Assembly (NCBI GenBank): GCA_035604635.1
Contig: DATNIC010000137.1
Location: 1 to 5,966 of the forward strand
Direction of reading: 5' to 3'
DNA length: 5,966 nt
From: DATNIC01 sp035604635
Lineage (GTDB): Bacteria; Vulcanimicrobiota; Vulcanimicrobiia; Vulcanimicrobiales; Vulcanimicrobiaceae
Positions within the stretch are counted from its first letter, which is position 1; the number at the start of each line of letters is the position of its first letter. Shown piece after piece: positions 1-5,645 of this stretch. Made by a program: the position numbers and the translations under genes. Under the pieces are notes generated by a model that had not been told where the DNA came from, made no database searches, and saw only the letters and a list, made by a program, of their open reading frames with translations.

Positions 1-687
1 ATCGGTGCTTATGCCCATGGCGCGCCGATTCGGATTCTGAGCGCGGAGAATACCGGACAGAACGACATCTATTGGTACGTGAAGGCCTCGAGCCCGATCA
101 GGAGTTTCGCGGACATGAACGGCAAGTCGATCGGCTTCACGCGCCCGGGGTCGTCATCGTTCATTGCCGAGCATTTGATGGCGACGAACTTCAAGGTGAA
201 TCCGAACTTCGTGTCGTCGGGCGAGATGCCGGCGACTCGGACGATGGTGATGAGCAACCAACTCGACGCCGGCTGGGCGGTCCCGCCGACGAATCTCGAT
301 CTCGTCAAGCAAGGGCAGATCCGCATCATCGGGCGCGGCTCGGACGTTCCTCAATTGCGCGGTCAGACGACGCGGGTGAACCTCATCAACCTCGGCTTCC
401 TCAACGAGAAGCGCGACGTTGCCTCGCGGTTCCTGAAGGTTTACGTGCAAACGATCGACTGGATGTATGCACATGAGGACGAGTCACTGCGGCGCTGGGC
501 CGGCTGGAACAACGCCGACATGGACATCGCTCGCGAGTCGATCAAGTACTTCCCGAAATCGGCCTATAACCTCGGCGTCCTGTACTTCAACCAGAGCCTC
601 GACGACGCGCTGACGTATAAGGCGATCGACAAGCCGCTGACGCTCGAGCAACAGAGAGATATTTTTGCCCAAGTCGCGGTAAGGTAG
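1..687 (+). CDS. ABC transporter substrate-binding protein, SsuA/TauA/NMT1-like (5' truncated by window)
   Basis: This is the C-terminal 228 residues of a periplasmic substrate-binding protein. The frame is open from base 1, so the start and signal peptide lie upstream. It aligns almost without gaps to residues 95-324 of the next gene at about 58% identity by hand count. Shared blocks include IGAxAHGAP, SPIxSxADMNGK, RPGSS, ATRTMVMS, QLDAGWA, KRDVASRF, QTIDWMYA and DALTYK. The ADMNGK..GF.RPGSS segment is the usual domain-crossover region of NMT1/SsuA-type binding proteins, which deliver ligand to an inner-membrane permease. The stop lies 3 bases before the next ATG, so the two genes are almost certainly co-transcribed. 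The ligand cannot be read from sequence; sulfonates, nitrate, pyrimidine precursors and aromatic acids are all known for the wider family. An in-frame GTG at 79 is internal, because the homology continues upstream of it. Confidence 0.9.
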   Translation: MGAYAHGAPIRILSAENTGQNDIYWYVKASSPIRSFADMNGKSIGFTRPGSSSFIAEHLMATNFKVNPNFVSSGEMPATRTMVMSNQLDAGWAVPPTNLDLVKQGQIRIIGRGSDVPQLRGQTTRVNLINLGFLNEKRDVASRFLKVYVQTIDWMYAHEDESLRRWAGWNNADMDIARESIKYFPKSAYNLGVLYFNQSLDDALTYKAIDKPLTLEQQRDIFAQVAVR

Positions 688-690
688 CGC

Positions 691-1665
691 ATGACCTTTA
701 CTCGACGTTCCCTCGTCGCCGGCTTGGCGGCGGCCCCGCTTTCGCTCCCGGCTTTTATCCGGTCGGCCCGGGCCGACGATCTCATTCGTCTCGCCGTCCC
801 GCAGAAGGGCAATTGGGACTCGATGGTCGTCGTCCAAGGCGACGAGCAGGGCTTGTTCAAGAAGGCCGGGATCGATCTCGACATCACGTACACGTCGGGC
901 GGCTCCGACACGATTCAAGTCGCGGCGACCGGCGGCGTCGACATAGCGATGGCGACCGGGACGACGGCCGTGATCGGTGCATTTGCGCACGGCGCGCCGG
1001 TCCGGATCATCAGCGGGCAGTTCACGGGCGCCCCCGACCTGTATTGGTACGTTCGCGCTGACAGCCCGATCAAGAGCATGGCCGACATGAACGGGAAGAC
1101 GATGGGCTTTTCGCGCCCAGGCTCCTCGACGTTCGTCGTCTCGCACCTGCTCGCCAAGCGCGCGAACGTCACGGCGAATTTCGTTTCGGCCGGCGAGCAG
1201 TCGGCGACGCGGACGATGGTGATGTCGGGCCAGCTCGACGCAGGCTGGGCCTCGGCGCCCAACGGCTTCGATCTGCTGGGCGACAAGAAGATCCGGGTCA
1301 TAGCGAGGGGTTCGGAGGTTCCGGAGATCCGCAACCAGACGATTCGCGTCAACTTCAGCAACCAGAAGTTCTTGGCCGATAAGCGCGACGTCGCGAGTCG
1401 CTTCAACAAGATCTACGCGCAAACGATCGACTGGATGTACGCCGACACGAAGGATTCGCTCAAGCGTTACTTGGGCTGGAATCCGGCCATCTCGCAGGCC
1501 GCGGCGCAGCAGGCGCTGAGCTATTTCCCCAAAGCGGCCCTCTCGCTGACCGTTTCCGGTTTCGACTTGAGCCTCGAGGATGCGCTGACGTACAAGAGCA
1601 TCGAGCGGCCGCTCACGTCCGATCAGTCGAAAGAAATCTTCAGCGTCGTCTACGCCGGCCGGTGA
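691..1665 (+). CDS. ABC transporter substrate-binding protein, SsuA/TauA/NMT1-like, Tat-type signal
   Basis: This is a complete 324-residue binding protein, a normal length for the family. The N-terminus reads as a twin-arginine signal: TRRSLVAG at residues 4-11, a hydrophobic stretch to about residue 23, and a likely cleavage site after SARA at residue 28. The mature protein opens with a beta strand (LIRLAVPQKG), then EQGLFKKAGIDLD and a TGGVDIAMATGT block, as expected for lobe 1 of a type II binding protein. The ATG is preceded by an AAGG at 681-684 with 6-base spacing, inside the end of the upstream paralog. It is a diverged tandem duplicate of the preceding gene. The last codon overlaps the GTG of the first permease. 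Role by family: high-affinity capture of a small ligand for import. The ligand itself is unknown. Confidence 0.93.
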   Translation: MTFTRRSLVAGLAAAPLSLPAFIRSARADDLIRLAVPQKGNWDSMVVVQGDEQGLFKKAGIDLDITYTSGGSDTIQVAATGGVDIAMATGTTAVIGAFAHGAPVRIISGQFTGAPDLYWYVRADSPIKSMADMNGKTMGFSRPGSSTFVVSHLLAKRANVTANFVSAGEQSATRTMVMSGQLDAGWASAPNGFDLLGDKKIRVIARGSEVPEIRNQTIRVNFSNQKFLADKRDVASRFNKIYAQTIDWMYADTKDSLKRYLGWNPAISQAAAQQALSYFPKAALSLTVSGFDLSLEDALTYKSIERPLTSDQSKEIFSVVYAGR

Positions 1666-2417
1666 CGAAGGCGAACCGGCGGCTGGCGCCGCTCTATTCG
1701 ATCGGGCTCCTTCTCGTCCTCGGCGCCTTTGTCGAACTTGCGGTCCGCGCCGGTTGGCTGTTGCCGAACATCGTCGCTCCCCCGAGCCTCGTCATCCCGG
1801 CGTTCGGCGATCTGCGCGCCAACAACGAGATCGTCGAGCCGTTCCTCAACACGTTCTTTCACGTCGTCATCGCCACGGCTGCTGCAGCCGCGCTCGGCCT
1901 GCCGTTCGGCTATTTCCTGGCGCGCAGCCCGGCGTTCGACCAGGCATACCGCGGGTGGCTCGCCGCCGCGTTCGCCTCGCCGCTCGTCCTGCTCTATCCG
2001 CTCTTCCTCGTATTCTTCGGCCGCACGTACTTCACGGTCGTCCTGATGAGCACGATGGTCGCGTTCGTCCCGATCGCGATCAACGCACGCGACGCCTTCA
2101 TGAACATCCCCCCGGTCCTGCTCAACGTCGGTAAGAGCTTCAAAGTCGACAAATGGCAGCGCTTTGCGATGATCGAGCTCCCGGCCGCGGTCCCGACGAT
2201 CTTCGTCGGCCTGCGCCTGGGCGTAATCTACGCGCTCGTCAACACGATCGGCGTCGAGTTCCTGATCGACTTTGGCGGCCTCGGGCGCGTCGTCTCGGAT
2301 CTCTACGCGTTCTTCAACATCCCGCAGATGTACGCGGAGATTCTGCTGATCCTCGTCATCAGCATCGTCCTGCTGTGGACGCTCGATCGCGTGCAGCGTT
2401 GGGTCCGTCCGCAGTGA
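1662..2417 (+). CDS. ABC transporter permease, SsuC/TauC type (first of two)
   Basis: This 251-residue inner-membrane permease is of the usual length for the BPD_transp_1 family. About six hydrophobic segments are visible near residues 11-31, 65-86, 101-120, 123-141, 179-199 and 225-243. The cytoplasmic EAA-like loop that docks the ATPase is at about 155-187, with VGKSF, then ELPAAVPTIFVGLRLG, the typical G...P....GLRLG pattern. The GTG start overlaps the TGA of the binding protein (GTGA, 1662-1665). No Shine-Dalgarno is visible, so translation probably depends on coupling to the upstream gene. The next permease follows with the same kind of overlap, so the two probably form a heterodimeric channel. 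The transported substrate is not determined. Confidence 0.92.
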   Translation: MTKANRRLAPLYSIGLLLVLGAFVELAVRAGWLLPNIVAPPSLVIPAFGDLRANNEIVEPFLNTFFHVVIATAAAAALGLPFGYFLARSPAFDQAYRGWLAAAFASPLVLLYPLFLVFFGRTYFTVVLMSTMVAFVPIAINARDAFMNIPPVLLNVGKSFKVDKWQRFAMIELPAAVPTIFVGLRLGVIYALVNTIGVEFLIDFGGLGRVVSDLYAFFNIPQMYAEILLILVISIVLLWTLDRVQRWVRPQ

Positions 2418-3148
2418 GACTCGGCAGGACGCGGGTCATTCAGGCCGTTACCTTGATTGCGCTCTTGGGCGTTTATGAAGCGCTCTCGCGTTCGGGCCGC
2501 TTCTACCAAGGCGCGATTCCGCCGCTCGCCGACATCGCCCAGGCGTTTTTCGCGCAGTTGCTGCAGCCCGATCTCTACCTGAACCTGTGGGTTACCGCGT
2601 ACGAGGTCGTGCTCGGCTTTGTGATTGCGATGGTCTCCGGCGTTTTGCTGGGGATCGTTCTGGGCACGACCCCGCTCCTGAGCACGGTCGTCACGCCGTT
2701 CGTCGATTCCCTGGCGACGACGCCCAAGATCATCTTCCTTCCGATTGCGATGCTCCTCGTCGGGACCGGGCCACCGTCAAAAGTGCTGATGGCCGCGCTC
2801 TCGGCGATCTTCCCGGTGATGATCGCGGTCGCAGCGGGGATGCGGCAGATCAGTCCGGTCTTGATCCGCGTCGGGCAAAGCTTCCGCTGCAGCTGGTGGC
2901 AGATGGTGACGAAGATCTACATGCCCTCGCTCAGACTGCCGATCATCAGCGGCGCACGGCTGGGCTTCGGGTTGTGCATCATCATCACGCTGCTCTCGGA
3001 GATCAAGATCTCGAAGCTCGGCATGGGCTTCTTGACGATCGATGCCTACAACCACTATCAAATTCCGCAGATGTACGCGCTCCTGCTGCTGATTTTCATC
3101 ATCGCGGTTGGGATGAACGCGCTGCTCAGCCGTCTTACCGCGCGGTAA
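2414..3148 (+). CDS. ABC transporter permease, SsuC/TauC type (second of two)
   Basis: This 244-residue permease is from the same broad family as its neighbour but clearly diverged from it. The frame is open much further upstream (to 2153), but that part is a shadow of the first permease. The GTG at 2414 is chosen because it overlaps the upstream TGA by four bases, repeats the junction before permease 1, and leaves a normal N-terminal membrane segment (AVTLIALLGVYEAL). Hydrophobic segments are seen near 9-24, 60-84, 104-117, 125-141, 176-195 and 219-237. The ATPase-docking loop lies at about 150-185, with VGQSF and then MPSLRLPIISGARLG. There is no Shine-Dalgarno. The stop lies 5 bases from the stop of the convergent cyclase gene. 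Family role: half of the membrane channel of an importer. Confidence 0.9.
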   Translation: MRLGRTRVIQAVTLIALLGVYEALSRSGRFYQGAIPPLADIAQAFFAQLLQPDLYLNLWVTAYEVVLGFVIAMVSGVLLGIVLGTTPLLSTVVTPFVDSLATTPKIIFLPIAMLLVGTGPPSKVLMAALSAIFPVMIAVAAGMRQISPVLIRVGQSFRCSWWQMVTKIYMPSLRLPIISGARLGFGLCIIITLLSEIKISKLGMGFLTIDAYNHYQIPQMYALLLLIFIIAVGMNALLSRLTAR

Positions 3149-3153
3149 TCATC

Positions 3154-3846
3154 TCAGTCTTCTAAGACGACGGCACGGACGGGAGACGCTTCGGCACCCG
3201 CGATTTTCAGCGGGAATGCGAGCAGCGTGACGCGCGGCTTCGTGATTTGATCCAAGTTCTGAAGATAGGTCAGCGTTATGATGCCCTTTTCGTTCAGGAG
3301 TCGCGCCGTGTCGAAGGTGCGCGGGGCATCCGGAGCGTCGGCACCATGATAGAAATCATAACCGATGATTTTTACGCCGCCCTCGACGCACCATTCCACG
3401 GCGTCGCGGGTTAAATAGGGGCAGCTTTTCATCCAAGCCGGTGAACCATCGTAGTTCTTGTTCGCATCGGTCCGCATGAGCAGGTGATCGCCGTGTTGGA
3501 TCACGCTCCCGACCGCGCGCCGCAATTCCTCGGCCGTTATCGCTTTGCCGGGAAACGTGTGCCGCAGATCGGCGACGACCGCCGGCCCGATGAACGTCTC
3601 GATCGGCAGATCGAGGACTTGCGCGCCGCCCTTCACGTTGTGTTCGGGCGCGTCGATGTGACTGCCGGCATGCAGACGCATGTGAACGCCCCGGACGATC
3701 TGACCTGCGCCGCCCGGGGCGTCGTGCTCTTTGAGGACCTCGAGTTCGAACTGCATGTCCCGCTTGAAACCCGCCGGAGTCCGCATGTGAAAAGACTCCG
3801 CATCGAGCGTGAGGCTGATGTCGATCACCTTTCCAAAGGCCGTCAT
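3154..3846 (-). CDS. Cyclase-family (kynurenine formamidase-like) metal-dependent hydrolase homolog
   Basis: The protein has 230 residues from the ATG at 3846. An in-frame TTG at 3858 would add four residues but has no ribosome binding site, whereas the ATG has a weak GTGAGA before it. The cyclase-family signature HxG(T/S)HxDxPxH is present as HAGSHIDAPEH at residues 59-69, followed by PIETFIGPAVVADL, GDHLLMRTDAN (119-129), GVKIIGYDFY (158-167) and ASPVRAVVLED at the C-terminus; the SPVRAV end also occurs in Pseudomonas KynB as I recall it. Characterised relatives hydrolyse amides such as N-formylkynurenine or isatin with a divalent metal. Compared with KynB, the C-terminal His-His and Glu ligand positions appear to be Ala181-Arg182 and Thr193, so normal catalysis is doubtful. 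No other tryptophan-pathway gene is nearby, so the name kynB is not justified. It lies 39 bases downstream of the secreted-protein gene on the same strand. Confidence 0.88.
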   Translation of the reverse strand: MTAFGKVIDISLTLDAESFHMRTPAGFKRDMQFELEVLKEHDAPGGAGQIVRGVHMRLHAGSHIDAPEHNVKGGAQVLDLPIETFIGPAVVADLRHTFPGKAITAEELRRAVGSVIQHGDHLLMRTDANKNYDGSPAWMKSCPYLTRDAVEWCVEGGVKIIGYDFYHGADAPDAPRTFDTARLLNEKGIITLTYLQNLDQITKPRVTLLAFPLKIAGAEASPVRAVVLED

Positions 3847-3871
3847 AATCTCACGCAACCGGGAGGGCCGC

Positions 3872-3885
3872 AGCCGGGAACGGCT
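3872..3885. repeat. Short inverted repeat after the secreted-protein stop codon
   Basis: AGCCG-GGAA-CGGCT is a perfect 5-base stem with a 4-base loop. It lies directly after the TAA of the secreted-protein gene and before the cyclase-like gene. On the minus-strand transcript it is not followed by a U run, so it is not a convincing terminator. It could slow transcription or protect a 3' end. Confidence 0.3.
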
Positions 3886-4272
3886 TTAGGGCCTCCAGCG
3901 GCTCCCGTCAGCCCACGTGACGGAGAGCGCTTTACAGCTGCTCGTTTGTTTCCCGGCAAACGTCACGTCGCTGTAGAGGCTGAAGTGGTGGTCGATCTGA
4001 TCGCCGGGCGAGAATACGCCTTCGTCGACGACGTAGCGGACGAAGTTGCGGGACGCGTTGCGATAAGCCACCTGAAAGTTCACGCTAACGGCTGCCTTGG
4101 GTCCCCGGTTGACGTAGACGATTTGCGTCCCGCTGGCGTTGTGGCTGAACGCCTTTGGAACCGTGATGAAGCAGTGCTGGATGACGATCGGGTTCGGCGC
4201 GGCGTTGGCGGGCGCCGGCAAAGCAGCGAATGTGGATGATAGGATTGCGAGGCTCATAACGTAGCGCAGCAT
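3886..4272 (-). CDS. Small secreted protein of unknown function
   Basis: The protein has 128 residues and I do not recognise a named family. A signal peptide is clear: MLRYV, a hydrophobic core from about residue 6 to 18, and an ANA cleavage motif ending at residue 24. The mature part of about 104 residues has alternating polar and hydrophobic strands (IVYVNRG, AAVSVNFQVAYRN, NFVRYVVDEG, DQIDHHFSLY), which suggests a small beta-sandwich or Ig-like fold. Two cysteines, Cys34 and Cys113, near the two ends could form a disulfide outside the cytoplasm. The C-terminus is VTWADGSRWRP. The ATG at 4272 has a good Shine-Dalgarno (AAGGAG, 8-base spacing). It is first in a probable two-gene unit with the cyclase-like gene and divergent from the DUF2252 gene. 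Codon use looks like its neighbours. Confidence 0.85.
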   Translation of the reverse strand: MLRYVMSLAILSSTFAALPAPANAAPNPIVIQHCFITVPKAFSHNASGTQIVYVNRGPKAAVSVNFQVAYRNASRNFVRYVVDEGVFSPGDQIDHHFSLYSDVTFAGKQTSSCKALSVTWADGSRWRP

Positions 4273-4280
4273 TAGGGCTT

Positions 4281-4286
4281 CTCCTT
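4281..4286 (-). promoter_or_regulatory. Ribosome binding site of the small secreted protein
   Basis: On the minus strand this reads AAGGAG, 8 bases before the ATG whose first base is 4272. It is the best Shine-Dalgarno in the window and fixes the first ATG (MLRYVM...) over the second Met five codons later. Confidence 0.75.
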
Positions 4287-4296
4287 ATTCAGAACA

Positions 4297-4303
4297 GGGG
4301 AGG
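4297..4303 (+). promoter_or_regulatory. Candidate ribosome binding site for the TTG start of the DUF2252 gene
   Basis: GGGGAGG lies 4 bases before TTG 4308. The motif is strong but the spacing is a little short. It competes with the site at 4341-4346 before ATG 4353, so the true start remains open. Confidence 0.5.
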
Positions 4304-4307
4304 CTTC

Positions 4308-5645
4308 TTGACGGCACGAGGCGTGCCTGCAGCCCCGGCGAAGGGGCTTCGCATGCGCCGACGCGTCCCACGTTCGGCTTTCGGCGAATGGAAACCCGAG
4401 AGCGCGCGCGACCCGTTAGGGCTTCTCGCCGAGCAGGAAAAGAGTCGCATTGCGGAACTGCTGCCGCTTCGCCACGAGCGGATGGCGGCCTCACCCTTTG
4501 CGTTTTACCGGGGAGCGGCCGTCGTGATGGCAGCGGATCTCGCGACGCTCCCCGTGACGGGGTTGCGCGTTCAGGTGTGCGGGGACGCGCACATCGCAAA
4601 CTTCGGCGGTTTCGGTACGCCGGAGCGGGACATCATCTTCGACGTGAACGATTTCGACGAAACGTTGCCCGGCTGGTGGGAATGGGACGTGTTGCGCATG
4701 GCCGCGAGCGTCGTCCTGGCCGCACGCACTCTTGGGTTCTCTACACCAACAGCGAAGCGCGCGGTACGCGAAGGCGTGCGAACCTATAGGCGAGGCATGT
4801 TACGCTTTGCGACGCTCTCGCCGGTCAACGTGTGGTACGAGCGCATCGAGCTGCGCGAGCTCATGCGTCAAGCGACGCCGGCGCAGCGCCGCGACCTTCG
4901 CCGTCATCTCAAGCAGTCCGAAGCGTCGACCGCGCGGCGACTCTTGCCGAAGCTGACCGCCGGCGAACAACCCCGCTTCGTCGACGAGTCGCAGACGTTC
5001 CGGCGAATCGGCCTCGAAGGGGACGTGGCCGTCAACGCGCGCACCGTCTTGAAAAAGTACCGCGAATCGCTGCTGCCTCACGTCCGTACCTTGATCGATC
5101 GCTTCACCTTGCGCGACATGGCGCAGAAGGTCGTCGGCGTCGGGAGCGTCGGTACGTTGTGCTTGGTCGCGCTGTTCATGACCGAGAAGAACGATCCGCT
5201 GATCTTGCAGCTCAAGGAAGCTGACGCTTCGGTCCTCGAGTCGCATCTTGGACGAAGTCCTTTCAAAAATCACGGCGAGCGGGTCGTCCACGGTCAGCAC
5301 TTGATGCAGGCGGCCAGCGACATTTTCTTGGGATGGACGACGAGCGAAGGCAAGGATTTCTACGTCCGGCAGCTGCGCGACATGAAAATCTCGATCGATC
5401 TGACCTCGATGTTGCCCGACCAGCTAGTCCGCTATGCGCGGTTCTGCGGCTGGACGCTTGCCCGCGCCCATGCACGCTCCGGCGATCCGTGCGCAATCGC
5501 GGCGTATCTGGGTGAGAGCGACCGGTTCGAAACGTCGGTCGGACGCTTTGCGCGCACGTACGCCGACGTGACCGAAGGCGACTACAACCTGTTCGTCAAG
5601 AAGGCTCACGTCCCCGAGGGGAAAGACGATGCGCTCACAAGCTGA
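4308..5645 (+). CDS. DUF2252 family protein (kinase-like motifs, function unknown)
   Basis: The protein has 445 residues from TTG 4308, or 430 from ATG 4353. Both starts have a plausible ribosome binding site (GGGGAGG 4 bases before the TTG; AAGGGG 6 bases before the ATG). DUF2252 features in order are: SPFAFYRGAA (62-71), CGDAHIANFGGFGTPE (91-106), DVNDFDET (112-119), VVGVGSVGT (275-283), LQLKEADASVLE (300-311), RVVHGQHLMQAASDIFLGW (325-343) and YVRQLRDMK (352-360). The homology begins near residue 20, so the ATG start also gives a full-length protein. GDAHxxNFG plus DFDE resembles the catalytic and metal loops of aminoglycoside-phosphotransferase/HipA-type kinases, but no activity is established to my knowledge. 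There is no signal peptide, so it is probably cytoplasmic. Its 3' end overlaps the PdxA-family gene by 17 bases. Confidence 0.92.
   Translation: MTARGVPAAPAKGLRMRRRVPRSAFGEWKPESARDPLGLLAEQEKSRIAELLPLRHERMAASPFAFYRGAAVVMAADLATLPVTGLRVQVCGDAHIANFGGFGTPERDIIFDVNDFDETLPGWWEWDVLRMAASVVLAARTLGFSTPTAKRAVREGVRTYRRGMLRFATLSPVNVWYERIELRELMRQATPAQRRDLRRHLKQSEASTARRLLPKLTAGEQPRFVDESQTFRRIGLEGDVAVNARTVLKKYRESLLPHVRTLIDRFTLRDMAQKVVGVGSVGTLCLVALFMTEKNDPLILQLKEADASVLESHLGRSPFKNHGERVVHGQHLMQAASDIFLGWTTSEGKDFYVRQLRDMKISIDLTSMLPDQLVRYARFCGWTLARAHARSGDPCAIAAYLGESDRFETSVGRFARTYADVTEGDYNLFVKKAHVPEGKDDALTS
4313..4327. repeat. Inverted repeat between divergent genes, possible operator or leader hairpin
   Basis: GGCACG-AGG-CGTGCC has perfect 6-base arms around a 3-base centre. 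Two further outer pairs (TG at 4309-4310 with CA at 4330-4331) give a 23-base imperfect dyad. It sits in the region between the secreted-protein ATG and the DUF2252 ATG (4353). It could be a repressor site controlling one or both genes, or an RNA hairpin in the DUF2252 leader. If the TTG start is used, it is coding sequence. Short dyads arise by chance in GC-rich DNA, so confidence is low. Confidence 0.35.
4341..4346 (+). promoter_or_regulatory. Candidate ribosome binding site for the ATG start of the DUF2252 gene
   Basis: AAGGGG lies 6 bases before ATG 4353. Spacing is good and the motif moderate. Use of this start would make 4308-4352 untranslated leader, including the inverted repeat at 4313-4327. 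Confidence 0.5.
5616..5621 (+). promoter_or_regulatory. Ribosome binding site of the PdxA-family gene
   Basis: GAGGGG lies 7 bases before ATG 5629, embedded in the last codons of the DUF2252 gene. It supports independent or coupled initiation at this ATG and a 17-base gene overlap. Confidence 0.65.

Noticed and set aside
484..1422. Long minus-strand open frame of 312 codons opposite the binding proteins
   Set aside because: It is antisense to two clearly homologous binding proteins. Its translation is Arg/Asp/Val/Leu-rich with no domain or signal, typical of a shadow frame caused by high GC at third codon positions.
2153..2413. Upstream part of the open frame leading into permease 2, suggesting a 331-residue protein
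   Set aside because: It lies inside the first permease in another frame and its translation is low-complexity and Arg-rich. The GTG at 2414 gives a normal-length permease with a conserved overlap junction.
3157..3168. GTCTT-CT-AAGAC as a bidirectional terminator between convergent genes
   Set aside because: A 2-base loop cannot form a stable hairpin, the stem is only 5 pairs and AT-rich, and it lies inside coding sequence of the cyclase-like gene.
3154..3846. Naming the cyclase-family gene kynB
   Set aside because: The C-terminal metal ligands seem absent and no kynureninase or tryptophan dioxygenase gene is nearby, so the specific enzyme name is not supported.
3484..4239. Plus-strand open frame of 251 codons opposite the cyclase-like and secreted-protein genes
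   Set aside because: It spans two supported antisense genes, and shows no family motif or ribosome binding site; it is a shadow of both.
4308..4313. TTGACG as a -35 promoter box on the plus strand
   Set aside because: No acceptable -10 element is found 16-18 bases downstream, where the sequence is GC-rich, and the bases overlap a plausible start codon.
4285..4599. Minus-strand frame of 104 codons across the divergent region
   Set aside because: Proline/arginine-rich composition, overlap with the DUF2252 start and lack of a ribosome binding site argue for a shadow frame.
4800..5300. Minus-strand frame of 166 codons inside the DUF2252 gene
   Set aside because: DUF2252 homology runs continuously through this stretch on the plus strand; the antisense product is Arg/Asp/Gln-rich with no recognisable features.
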